This document shows, one piece after another, positions 38,801-47,671 of a DNA stretch of 64,000 nt; position 1 is the first letter of the stretch; each line of letters begins with the position of its first letter. Made by a program: the position numbers and the translations under genes. The stretch is from positions 8,975 to 72,974 of the forward strand of contig CAZTVF010000007.1 of NCBI GenBank assembly GCA_964616985.1, in the 5' to 3' direction. Source of the DNA: CAZTVF01 sp964616985 (GTDB lineage Bacteria; Planctomycetota; Phycisphaerae; SM23-33). The notes beneath the pieces are model-generated. The model ran no database searches. It was not told where the DNA came from and saw nothing but the letters and a program-made list of their open reading frames with translations.

Positions 38801-40984
38801 ATGAAGAACTTTTACCGTTCGCTGAAGTATCTCAAGCCTTACCGCCTGCGGATCAGCATGGCCATCCTTTGCGTTGTCTGCATCGCGGCGCTGTGGGGCG
38901 GCGGCCTGGGGTTGATGCTGCCCGGCGCAAAGATCATGGTCAGCGAGGAAGGCCTGCACGGCTGGGCGTACATGACGCTCATCAGCGATCGCATGGGCAC
39001 CAAGATCGGCCAGCAGAAGACGCCCATCGGCACCCGCATGGAAGGCCCCAGCGGGCCCATCGAACTCGAGTCGGTCATCAACGTCGCCAAGGTGGAGAAG
39101 AAATCGCCCGCGCAGGCGGCGGGGATCGCCCCGGCCGACTGGATCATCGGCATCGCCGATGGCGACGCCAACCACTTCCGGATGCGAGATGACGCATTGA
39201 TCCGCATGCTCGGCCGCATGGACGAGGGGCAGACGGTGGTGCTCAACGTGCTGCACGCCGACGACCGCCGCAACCCCGTCAAGGTCCCCGTCACGCTGGG
39301 CAAGGCCTCGTACGCCAGCTGGGCGCTGGGCATGGCCGCCGCAGCCATCCCCGACCCCGGCAGCGACTTCTCCGCGAGATTCCCCCTGTTCGTAGGGCTG
39401 CTGGCGGTGGTGCTGGTGATGACGGTGCTGCGATCCGTCTTCACGTTCTTTCAGGAGTACCTCGTCGGCACGGCCATCTGGCAGGGCATCATGGACATGC
39501 GTTGCGAGAACTACAACGTCGTGCTGCACCTGCCGACGACGTTCTTCTCAGCCAACGGCGTGACGGACGCCACCAGTCGTTTCGTGCAGGACACCAACGA
39601 GCTCGCCCGCGGCCAGAACACGCTGCTGGGCAAGACGATGGTCGAGCCCGCCAAGGCAGTCGGCACGCTGGTGCTGGCCCTGTACCTGTCGTGGGAGCTG
39701 ACGCTGGCGGCGATGCTGGCGGGCCCGCCGGCGTACTGGTTCATCCGCCGCTTCGGCAAGAAGATGCACAAGGCCTCCAAGCGGGCGTTGGAGAACTGGT
39801 CCAGCCTGCTGGCCGTGCTGAACGAGACGCTGCAGGGCATCCGCGTGGTCAAAGCCTACACGATGGAAGGCTCGGAGCGCCGGCGGTTCTTCCGCGTCAA
39901 TCGCGACCTGCTCAAGCAGCAGAACAAGATGGAACGGCTGGACGCGGCCACCGGCCCGACGATGGAGACACTGGGCATCGGCGCGGGCATGGTCGCCGCC
40001 GCCGTCGCGGGCTACTGGGTTTTCAAGGGCTTCGCCACACCCGACGGCATCGACCGGATGGACCGCGACATTTTCCTGGCGTGGATCGTCGCCCTGTTCG
40101 CGCTGTTCGATCCCGTCCGCAAGCTGGTGAAGGTCTCGATGCGGTTCCAGGCTTCCGACGCCGCCGCCGCCCGCATCTTCGAACTTCAGGACGCTGCCCA
40201 GGAGCCTCACGTCGTCAACGCCCCGTCGCTGGGGCGTCACCAGGGCGCCATCGAGTTCCGCAACGTCAGCTTCCGCTATCCCAACGCCGCCTCCGACGCG
40301 TTGAAGGACATCAACCTCACGCTCAAGGCCGGCCAGACGCTGGCGATCGTGGGCCCCAACGGCAGCGGCAAGACCACGCTGGTGTCGCTGCTGCCTCGGC
40401 TGATCGACCCCACGGGCGGGCAGGTGCTCATCGACGGCCAGGATATTTCGAAATGCTCGATCCGCTCGCTGCGGCGACAGATCGGCCTGGTGACGCAGGA
40501 CACGGTGCTGTTCCACGCAACGCTGCGGGAGAACATCGCCTACGGGCTGCGTCGCCCGCACCAGCAGGACGTGCTGGCGGCGGCGAAGAAGGCCTTCGTG
40601 GACGAGTTCGTCCGCGACCTGCCGGCCGGCTACGATACGATGGTGGGCGAGCACGGCGCGACGCTGTCGGGCGGCCAGAAGCAGCGCATCACGATTGCCC
40701 GCGCGATCCTGCGCAACCCGGCCATCCTGATTTTCGACGAGGCCATGAGCCAGGTCGACAGCGACTCCGAGCGCCGGATCCACGAGGCGATGCTGGAGTT
40801 CGTCAAGGGCCGCACGACGTTGCTGATCGCCCACCGCTTCGCGACCGTCCTGTCGGCCGACCTTATCGCGGTGATGAACGACGGCCGCATCATCGACCTG
40901 GGCTCGCACGCCGAGCTGGTCGAGCGGTGCGAGCTTTACCAGCACCTTTACCGCACGCAGTTCATCGACAGCGGCGGGAAATAG
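38801..40984 (+). CDS. ABC exporter with PDZ-like domain inserted after TM1
   Basis: A 727-residue MsbA-type half-exporter with an unusual insert. TM1 spans about residues 18-42; residues about 92-167 form a PDZ-like domain (VAKVEKKSPAQAAGIAPADW with IIGIADGDA, then GQTVVLNVLHADD), which should lie in the periplasm; TM2 starts near 195. The remaining helices and NBD are standard: Walker A IVGPNGSGKTT near 518, LSGGQKQR near 621, Walker B ILIFDEAMSQVDSD and IAHRFAT. The usual 'EATS' after Walker B is EAMS. Export of a lipid, glycan or peptide is inferred. The membrane glycosyltransferase 126 nt downstream may share the pathway. Upstream AAGGA is 12 nt from the ATG. Confidence 0.88.
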   Translation: MKNFYRSLKYLKPYRLRISMAILCVVCIAALWGGGLGLMLPGAKIMVSEEGLHGWAYMTLISDRMGTKIGQQKTPIGTRMEGPSGPIELESVINVAKVEKKSPAQAAGIAPADWIIGIADGDANHFRMRDDALIRMLGRMDEGQTVVLNVLHADDRRNPVKVPVTLGKASYASWALGMAAAAIPDPGSDFSARFPLFVGLLAVVLVMTVLRSVFTFFQEYLVGTAIWQGIMDMRCENYNVVLHLPTTFFSANGVTDATSRFVQDTNELARGQNTLLGKTMVEPAKAVGTLVLALYLSWELTLAAMLAGPPAYWFIRRFGKKMHKASKRALENWSSLLAVLNETLQGIRVVKAYTMEGSERRRFFRVNRDLLKQQNKMERLDAATGPTMETLGIGAGMVAAAVAGYWVFKGFATPDGIDRMDRDIFLAWIVALFALFDPVRKLVKVSMRFQASDAAAARIFELQDAAQEPHVVNAPSLGRHQGAIEFRNVSFRYPNAASDALKDINLTLKAGQTLAIVGPNGSGKTTLVSLLPRLIDPTGGQVLIDGQDISKCSIRSLRRQIGLVTQDTVLFHATLRENIAYGLRRPHQQDVLAAAKKAFVDEFVRDLPAGYDTMVGEHGATLSGGQKQRITIARAILRNPAILIFDEAMSQVDSDSERRIHEAMLEFVKGRTTLLIAHRFATVLSADLIAVMNDGRIIDLGSHAELVERCELYQHLYRTQFIDSGGK

Positions 40985-41030
40985 CGGTTCGTCGGCGTTC
41001 GGGGCTATGCAGCCTGGCCCCCGCGGTTCC

Positions 41031-41074
41031 GTGTGCAGAACCTGCCGCTGCGCGGCAGAACCTGCACACCCTAC
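41031..41074 (+). repeat. GTGTGCAG variant of the GGCATGCAG repeat, copy 3
   Basis: GTGTGCAGAACCTGCCGCTG then CGCGGCAGAACCTGCACACC, a diverged palindrome with the same CCCTAC flank as copies 1 and 2. Confidence 0.6.
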
Positions 41075-41109
41075 CGCCGCTGACGTCGACGCCCGGAGTG
41101 CGTGAACAA

Positions 41110-43398
41110 ATGATGATGGACGACAAACCGAAACCCATGCTCCCGCTGTCGGTGCTGGTGGTGCTGATGCTGCTGGTGGGCCTGGTGATCATGGCCAATC
41201 TCACCGGGGGCGGCCTGACCAGTTCGGCCGTCGTGGCCATCTCCACCGCCTTGAGCGAGGTGGGCGTGGCGGCCATCGTGTTCATCGCCGCCGCCGGCCT
41301 GGGGTACCCGCTCATCCGCCGCCTCGCCCCGGCCAGCTCCCCGCTGGCCCTTCGCGTCATCACCGCCTGCGGCGTGGGGCTGTGGGCGCTGGGCACGGCC
41401 GTGCTGGTGTGCGGGACGCTGATCAAGGGGTCGCTGTCGGCCTACGTGTGGTGGCCGGTGCTGGCCGGCGGCCTGGTCCTTGCCTACTGGCAGGCCCGCG
41501 GACACATCGGGGCGTGGACGCTGCCCCGCCGCCTCGACGGCAGGGCCCTGGTGTGGGTCGCCATCGCCGCGGCGGCCGCCATGTGGCTCTCGGGCGCCAG
41601 CCGCCCGCCGGGCTTCATCGGCCTCACCGATGTCTACGACGTGCTGGAATACCACCTGCAGGTCCCGCGGGAATTCTTCAACAACGGCGTCATCGGCGAG
41701 CTTCCCAACAACTGCTACAGCTATTACCCCCTGGGCACCGAGATGCTCTACCTCCTGGGCATGAGCCTGCGGGGCGGGGCGTACGAAGGCATGTACCTGG
41801 CCGCCATCCTGCACGGGGGCCTGGCGGTGCTGGCCGTGGCGGCCATCTTCCTCACGCTCCGCCGCGAGCAGGACGTGCGGGCGCGATTCACTATCATGAT
41901 GCTCGCCACCGCGCCGGCCGTCGTGTGCCTAGGCTGGCTGGCGATGGTCGAACTGGCCGAGGTGTTCTATCTCGCGCTGGCGGTGCTGTGGCTGCGGCAG
42001 TGGATGCGTGAGCCCTCGCGCGGCACGGCTTGGTGCATCGGCCTGGCCGTGGGCGGCGCATGCGCGGCCAAGTACCTCTCGATCGGCTTCGTCGCGGCGC
42101 CCGTGCTGGCAGTGATGTGCGGCGCATCGGCGCTGCGGGGCCGTCGCGCCGATGCTCAGCCGAGCCTCAAGCACGCAGCCGGGGCGGCGGTCATCGCCCT
42201 GCTGATGCTCTCGCCGTGGCTGGTGCGAAACGCGGTGTACGTTCACAACCCGGTTTTTCCGCTGGCCACGCAGGTGTTCGGCCCCGGCCCGCACTGGGGG
42301 CCCCAGAACCAGCAGCGTTGGCAGGATGGTCACGGCCCCGGCGTCAAGCCGCCCGTGCCCCCACCGCCCGGCTGGCAGCCGCCGCCCGAGATGGACCGCG
42401 TGCAGCTGTTCTACCACAACTTCATCACCGCCTACGATCTGGGCCAGGTGACGCTCGTGCTGGCCGGGATCGCGCTGGCAGTGCTGATCTCGTGGCGCGG
42501 CGCCAAGGACCCATGGGACTGGGCCCTGGTGGCGATCGTCGCGGTTCAGCTGGCGGTGTGGACGGCCTTCACGCACGAGATGCCGCCGCGATTCCTGGTG
42601 CCGGCGGCGGTGCCCATCGCGCTGCTGGCGGCGGGCGTGCTGGAGCGGCTGTCGCGATACGACCGCCCGCGCAAGACCGTGCCGACGGAACCCGTCCCGC
42701 CCTGGGGCATGGCCCCGGCCGTGGCAACCGCCATCGCGGCGGCGGCCATCAATCTGCTGGTTATCAACAGCATCTTCGCGATCACCACGCGCGGCACGAT
42801 CGCCCCGCCGCTGCCCGTCGAGACGTACCTGGACAAGCTCACGTTCCAGGTCGCCGCCCCCGGCGGGGGGCCGGCGAAGATCCTGCTGGTCGGCGAGGCC
42901 CGGGAGTTCTACTACCCGCCGGGGACCGTGTACGCAACCGTCTTTGACCGCCAGCCGCTGGAGGTCATGATCGACCAGCACATGACGCCGGCGGAGATGC
43001 GGAAGTCGCTGCGGGCGATGGGCGTGACGCACCTGCTGGTGCAGTGGCACGAGATCTGGCGGCTCGCCGGCACGTATGGCTTTCCGGCATCGCTGAGCGC
43101 GGAGTTGTACGATCGTTGGCAGCAGGGGCTGCCGCCGTCACTGGCGGTGCTTCGCGGCCTGGAGGGCGAGGGCATGACGGTGGTGGCGCATGTGAAACGC
43201 GGCGCCGAAGTGAATCCCGCTTCGACGTCGGCGCCGGCCACCGGACCCGCCACTTTGCCCGCCGAGGCGGCCGAGCAGACCGCCATCCGCTGGCCCACGA
43301 CCTGGCCGACCTCCGCCCCGGCTGCAACCGCCCGATGGATTCCCTCCAGCCCGCCGCACTGGTGGCCAGTGTTCACCGTCTACGCCCTGCCGGAGTAG
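41110..43398 (+). CDS. GT39-like membrane glycosyltransferase
   Basis: A 762-residue polytopic membrane protein with about 12 helices, a short cytoplasmic N-terminus and a soluble C-terminal domain of about 170 residues. After the first helices lies TDVYDVLEYHLQVPREFF, the acidic/YHL motif in the first large loop of GT39/ArnT-type transferases that use polyprenyl-phosphate sugars. The C-terminal domain carries YYPPGTVYATVFDR and HLLVQWHEIWRL, and a Pro/Thr/Ala-rich end. The donor and acceptor are unknown. The ATG at 41110 fits the first hydrophobic segment; the frame stays open 1.6 kb upstream only because of high GC. It follows the ABC-PDZ exporter. Confidence 0.78.
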   Translation: MMMDDKPKPMLPLSVLVVLMLLVGLVIMANLTGGGLTSSAVVAISTALSEVGVAAIVFIAAAGLGYPLIRRLAPASSPLALRVITACGVGLWALGTAVLVCGTLIKGSLSAYVWWPVLAGGLVLAYWQARGHIGAWTLPRRLDGRALVWVAIAAAAAMWLSGASRPPGFIGLTDVYDVLEYHLQVPREFFNNGVIGELPNNCYSYYPLGTEMLYLLGMSLRGGAYEGMYLAAILHGGLAVLAVAAIFLTLRREQDVRARFTIMMLATAPAVVCLGWLAMVELAEVFYLALAVLWLRQWMREPSRGTAWCIGLAVGGACAAKYLSIGFVAAPVLAVMCGASALRGRRADAQPSLKHAAGAAVIALLMLSPWLVRNAVYVHNPVFPLATQVFGPGPHWGPQNQQRWQDGHGPGVKPPVPPPPGWQPPPEMDRVQLFYHNFITAYDLGQVTLVLAGIALAVLISWRGAKDPWDWALVAIVAVQLAVWTAFTHEMPPRFLVPAAVPIALLAAGVLERLSRYDRPRKTVPTEPVPPWGMAPAVATAIAAAAINLLVINSIFAITTRGTIAPPLPVETYLDKLTFQVAAPGGGPAKILLVGEAREFYYPPGTVYATVFDRQPLEVMIDQHMTPAEMRKSLRAMGVTHLLVQWHEIWRLAGTYGFPASLSAELYDRWQQGLPPSLAVLRGLEGEGMTVVAHVKRGAEVNPASTSAPATGPATLPAEAAEQTAIRWPTTWPTSAPAATARWIPSSPPHWWPVFTVYALPE

Positions 43399-43435
43399 AC
43401 CGTTCCCGACGCCTATCGTGACCGCCTCTTCTGTT

Positions 43436-43491
43436 CGGTGCCACCCCCAAACTTGTTTGGGGGTGAGAACAGTCACCGACTCGGATGCGTC
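43436..43491 (+). repeat. CCCCCAAACTCGTTTGGGGG repeat, copy 2
   Basis: CGGTGCCACCCCCAAACTTG then TTTGGGGGTGAGAACAGTC and a shared GACTCGGATGCGTC tail. It lies in the 348-bp gap before the DUF4091 lipoprotein. The rest of the gap has a GGCATGGTCACTTCAGTGAT copy at 43502 and a TTCAATATTCGAAATTCC stretch, and no gene. Confidence 0.8.
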
Positions 43492-43501
43492 AACCAATCC
43501 A

Positions 43502-43528
43502 GGCATGGTCACTTCAGTGATCCATGCG
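43502..43528 (+). repeat. GGCATGGTCACTTCAGTGA repeat, third copy
   Basis: Matches the pair at 19721-19826. Confidence 0.65.
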
Positions 43529-43746
43529 CGATCCATTCGTTTTTCACTTCAATATTCGAAATTCCTTGTTCTGCGGTTCTGCTGTTCGCTGTTTCTTCGC
43601 CTCGAGCGCATAGACCGTCATGATGAATGGGGCACGGGGGATGGTGGGCATGCCTGCCCACCCTACACAACTCGGTGTCGTCCTCGCACTGTTCCCGACG
43701 CCAGATCATCTTTTCTAAACCGCCTCGGGCTCGTACAATCGCTCGC

Positions 43747-46644
43747 ATGTCGTTACGGGTGACGCTCATCCTGGTGCTCCTGCTCGCCTGCGGTTGCGGC
43801 GATCCCAACGGCGCGTCCGGCTGGGGCAAGAAGGACGAGGGCCCCCCGCCCACGCCGTTTCTGGCCTGGGCGGTGAACGACATGGAGAACCTCACCGACC
43901 TCACCCCCCGCCGCGACGACCCGCTGATCTTCGACTACCGCACGCAGGGCGTCAGCCTCTTCGCCGCCGGCAACGAGACGATCAGCCTGCAGCTCGTCGT
44001 GCAGGCGGGTAGCGCGGGGCTCGAGGGCCTGCAGTTGACGTGGACGCCGCTGACGGGCCCGGCCGTCATCCCCGCCGCGGCCATCAAGGCGTTCCGTATG
44101 CTGCCCGTGCGGGTGAGCGAGTACCCCGCGTGGTACATTCGCACCGCCGAGCGGCCGCCGCAGCCGGCCAACTTCTACGACGCGCTGGTGCCCATCGACG
44201 CGCCGCGCGAGGGCCAGCCTTTCAGCGTGCCGGCCAACGAGCGGATCGCGTTCTGGATCGACATCACCGTGCCCCGCACCGCCGCCGCGGGCGAATACGC
44301 CGGCCGCCTAGGCGTCGTCGCCCGCAACCAGCCCGCGTGGAACACGCCCGTCAAGCTGCAGGTGTACGACCTAGTGCTGCCCGACAGCCGCCCGCTGGCG
44401 GCCATCGGCGGCTTCGATCACGAGCAGATTTTCGCCGCCATGGTGCAGCGCGACGGCCTGCCGTACGTGCCCGCCGTCATGGACCGTGCCAACCCGCTGG
44501 TGAATAGGGGCCTGACGATCATGCGCGACCTGATGCGCCAGGCACACGAGCACCGGCTGGACCTGTTCGACAAGCAGCTTCGCCCTCAGATGAAGCGCGA
44601 CCCGGCGGGTGCCATTCAGCTGGACTGGGACGATTACGACGCCATCGCCCGTCCCTACCTCGATGGCAACGCCTTCGACGATCGCCTGCCGGTTCCGGCC
44701 TGGCCCAGCCCCCTGAGCGAGGCGTGGCCCGACGCGAGGAACTACACCGACGGCTCGGCCCAGAGCTTCGCCGCCACCGTGCGCGACCTGGCCGCCGCCA
44801 CGCGTTCGCACATGCAGGAAATCAAGGGCGAGTGCGGCATCTTCTGCTGGCCCAGCCGCGGCGAGCCCTCCCCGGGCCAGTATGACCGGTTCATGGAGAT
44901 CGCCCGTGCGATCCGCCAGGGCGATCCGGAGGCGGCGATGCTGACGGCGCTGCCGACCCAGCCGCCCGCCCAGGCCGGGTGGAAAGTGCCCGCCGATTTC
45001 GCCGCGACAGCGACGATCTTCGCCCCGCCCGGGCAGTGGTTCGACGGCCGCCTCGCCCGCCGGCACGCCGGGGGCGAAACCATTCTCGGCGGCGTGTGGC
45101 TGACGCCCGACTGCCCGCCCTACTCGCCCAGCATGAGCCTCATCGCCACGCCCGCCGACGTGCGGGCGATTCCGTGGCTGGCGGCCAAGTATGGATGCCG
45201 CGGCATCTTCATGCCCGAGGTGCTCAACTGGGGCGGCGACCCCTTCGCGCCCGGCGCGTCGCAGATCAGGCTGTTCTACCCCGGCACGCGGGCGGGGCTG
45301 GACGGCGTGCTGCCGTCGGTGCGGCTCAAACGCCTGCGCCGCGGCCTGCAGGACGCGACCTACCTGGCGGTGCTTCAGCAGCGCCAGCAGGAGCAGACCG
45401 CCCTGAACCTCATCGATGCGATGGTGCACTACGGCGGCCTGGCCGCCACAGGCGACCACTACCTCGACGCCCGCCTCGACGGCTGGGTGCAGGGCGGCGC
45501 GGTGTGGTACAACGCCCGCCGCCTGCTGGCCGACGAGGCCCGCCAGGCCGTCAACCCCTCCGAACAATCGTTCGAGGAACTGCTCACCCGCCGAATCGCC
45601 TGGAAGGACATCAACGACGCCGCCCGCACCATCCGCCTCGAGCAGGCCCGCACGGCCGTCACGGCGGCAAAGTTGTCCGGCGGCGGCGAGGGCCTTGCCG
45701 TCGAGGTGCGGCTGGACCTGTACAACGAGTACGATCGCGAGGCCAACGTGACGGTGCACGTGAACGGTCTGCCGCCGCAGTGGCAAGGGCCCGCCGACGA
45801 CATCGTCCTGGAGGCCATGCCGGCCGCCCTGCCCCGCACGGCGAGCGTCAGCGTGAGCGGGCCCCTGCCGCAAAACACGGCCGCGGGCAAGATCCCCTTG
45901 CGGCTGAGCATCGCCGGCGGCGTCAGCCCCGCGACAACGGCCATCGTGCAGGTGCCACTGCTGCAGTCGAGCCCGACCGGGCGGGCGCCGAAGATCGACG
46001 GCGACCTGGCCGACTGGACCGCCCGCAGCGGAGGCGTCGCGGGCGACTTCCAGTTGATTGGCCACCGCGGCACGATCGGACACGGCTTGGCCGAACGCCA
46101 GACGCAGGCCTGGGTGCAGCACGATCGCGACAACCTCTACATCGCCCTGCGATGCAGCGAGCACAACATGGCCGGCGTCGTCAGCCGGTCGGACAACCTC
46201 GTGCGGTACCAGCAACTGCTCGCCTGCCAGGAGGACCTGGTGGAAGTGCTGCTGGACCCCGGCCAGGCCGCCAAGAGCATGGGCGACGTGTATCACATTG
46301 TGATCAAGCCCGGCGGGGCGGTGGTCTCCGAGCGGGGCATCCGCACCGAGATGCCCATGGGCACGTGGCAGCCGTGGGCGTCGGGCATCCAGGCGGCGGT
46401 CGGCAGGGGCGAAGGCGAATGGCTGGTCGAGCTGGCGATCCCCCGCTCGAGCCTGGGCCCCCTGGGCAAGGAACGCGTGTGGGGCGTGAATTTCACCCGC
46501 TTCGCCGCCCAGGGGGGCGAGGCCTCCAGCTGGGCGCCGGCAGCTAGATACTTCTACGACCCGCGAAATCTTGGTACGATGTTCCTCAGTGATTCCGCGG
46601 CGAGTGCCGCATCGACAACGACAACGCAGGGCGAGAAGCCCTGA
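43747..46644 (+). CDS. DUF4091 lipoprotein with C-terminal CBM9-like domain
   Basis: A 965-residue lipoprotein: the signal peptide MSLRVTLILVLLLACGCGDPN has a lipobox-like end. It is built of an N-terminal beta-sandwich (ISLQLVVQAGS, EYAGRLGVVARN), a barrel-like centre (ECGIFCWPSRGEPSPG, CRGIFMPEVLNWGGDPF), the DUF4091 C-terminal signature (IRLFYPGTRAGLDGVLPSVR, LKRLRRGLQDATYL) and a C-terminal CBM9/DOMON-like domain (APKIDGDLADW, NLYIALRCSE, EWLVELAIPRSSLG). It is probably a surface-anchored glycan-binding hydrolase; activity is unproven. TACAAT at 43734 ends 7 nt before the ATG and there is no ribosome site: likely a leaderless mRNA. Confidence 0.8.
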   Translation: MSLRVTLILVLLLACGCGDPNGASGWGKKDEGPPPTPFLAWAVNDMENLTDLTPRRDDPLIFDYRTQGVSLFAAGNETISLQLVVQAGSAGLEGLQLTWTPLTGPAVIPAAAIKAFRMLPVRVSEYPAWYIRTAERPPQPANFYDALVPIDAPREGQPFSVPANERIAFWIDITVPRTAAAGEYAGRLGVVARNQPAWNTPVKLQVYDLVLPDSRPLAAIGGFDHEQIFAAMVQRDGLPYVPAVMDRANPLVNRGLTIMRDLMRQAHEHRLDLFDKQLRPQMKRDPAGAIQLDWDDYDAIARPYLDGNAFDDRLPVPAWPSPLSEAWPDARNYTDGSAQSFAATVRDLAAATRSHMQEIKGECGIFCWPSRGEPSPGQYDRFMEIARAIRQGDPEAAMLTALPTQPPAQAGWKVPADFAATATIFAPPGQWFDGRLARRHAGGETILGGVWLTPDCPPYSPSMSLIATPADVRAIPWLAAKYGCRGIFMPEVLNWGGDPFAPGASQIRLFYPGTRAGLDGVLPSVRLKRLRRGLQDATYLAVLQQRQQEQTALNLIDAMVHYGGLAATGDHYLDARLDGWVQGGAVWYNARRLLADEARQAVNPSEQSFEELLTRRIAWKDINDAARTIRLEQARTAVTAAKLSGGGEGLAVEVRLDLYNEYDREANVTVHVNGLPPQWQGPADDIVLEAMPAALPRTASVSVSGPLPQNTAAGKIPLRLSIAGGVSPATTAIVQVPLLQSSPTGRAPKIDGDLADWTARSGGVAGDFQLIGHRGTIGHGLAERQTQAWVQHDRDNLYIALRCSEHNMAGVVSRSDNLVRYQQLLACQEDLVEVLLDPGQAAKSMGDVYHIVIKPGGAVVSERGIRTEMPMGTWQPWASGIQAAVGRGEGEWLVELAIPRSSLGPLGKERVWGVNFTRFAAQGGEASSWAPAARYFYDPRNLGTMFLSDSAASAASTTTTQGEKP

Positions 46645-46663
46645 GCGATCGAAGGAGACCTGC

Positions 46664-47671
46664 GTGGGCAATAAGATTGGCTGGATCGTGGCGGGCGTGC
46701 TGGTGCTGGCGCTGATCGGCTTCGTGGTGTACAAGGCGTCCTCGCCGACGCTGCAGCCGGCCACGTCGGAGACCTCGGCCGACATGCTGGAGTTCCATCC
46801 GCTGAACGTCTCGCCGTCGCTGTTCCTGGAGGCCGGTCCCATCGGCGTCGGCAACGCGGGCGACGACTACGCCAAGGCCATCGCGCTGTACAAGGCGAAC
46901 GCCCCGGCCATCCGCGATGCTGTGGACAAGATCGACTCGCTCCAGAATCGCTCGTTCGTGCCCAAGGCCACGACGATGACCATCATGCGGCAGATTCTGG
47001 AGCACGTCAACGCGGCGGGGACGAAGAAGGATATGAAGTTCACGCTCGTGCACACGCCGAAGGACTTCGTGGTCAAGGGCACCTACCGCCCCGCCGACGA
47101 TCTTTCGCGCGTGTGGCGTGCCCTTTGCTTCCTGGCCACCGTCGAGTTCTATGCCAACAACTATCCGGCGATGGAGAAGATCCTCCAGGCCGAGTTCACG
47201 CTGGGGTATCACATGGTGAACGAGCGGGCCCGCGCCCGCGCGATGTGGGATGGCTCGGTGATCCAGCAGACGGCGCTGAACGACCTGGAGAAGCTGTACA
47301 CCAACTGGGAACCCGAGAAACACACCAAGCAGGTTGAGGGCATCCGCACCTACAACCGCGAACTGGATTCGTTCCGCGTGTTCATCGAGAAGAAGTACGG
47401 GACGATCTGGAAGAACCCACCCATGCCCGGCGACCTCTACCGCATCGTCGAGATGGACAAGGACCGCGCCTTCCGCGTCGATGCCCTCCTTTGCCTGGGC
47501 GTCGCACGCTTTACCCACACGAAGTTCCCGCCGGACCAGAAGAAGATCGCCGCCCTGCTGGAGCAGTTCGAGAAGAGCTCCGACCCGCTGGAGGCCGCCG
47601 CCGCCGTGGCCGCCAGGAAGCTCAACGACGATACCGTCAAGGAAGTGACGGCACCGGAAACCGACGATTGA
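46664..47671 (+). CDS. Membrane-anchored hypothetical protein
   Basis: A 335-residue protein with one N-terminal membrane helix (IGWIVAGVLVLALIGFVVYKA) and a soluble alpha-helical remainder (DDYAKAIALYKANAPAIRDAV, FLATVEFYANNYPAMEKIL). The pattern suggests TPR-like helices but no family is recognised. It starts at GTG 46664 with a strong AAGGAGA site, 19 nt after the DUF4091 lipoprotein, and its TGA overlaps the TTG start of pabB (TTGA). It may be co-transcribed with both. No function assigned. Confidence 0.75.
   Translation: MGNKIGWIVAGVLVLALIGFVVYKASSPTLQPATSETSADMLEFHPLNVSPSLFLEAGPIGVGNAGDDYAKAIALYKANAPAIRDAVDKIDSLQNRSFVPKATTMTIMRQILEHVNAAGTKKDMKFTLVHTPKDFVVKGTYRPADDLSRVWRALCFLATVEFYANNYPAMEKILQAEFTLGYHMVNERARARAMWDGSVIQQTALNDLEKLYTNWEPEKHTKQVEGIRTYNRELDSFRVFIEKKYGTIWKNPPMPGDLYRIVEMDKDRAFRVDALLCLGVARFTHTKFPPDQKKIAALLEQFEKSSDPLEAAAAVAARKLNDDTVKEVTAPETDD

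Noticed and set aside
39502..41109. Upstream part of a 1298-codon frame leading into the membrane glycosyltransferase
   Set aside because: Lies over the ABC-PDZ gene in another frame; composition is non-protein-like.
43418..43762. 114-codon ORF before the DUF4091 lipoprotein
   Set aside because: It starts in a palindromic repeat and lacks a ribosome site and any domain.
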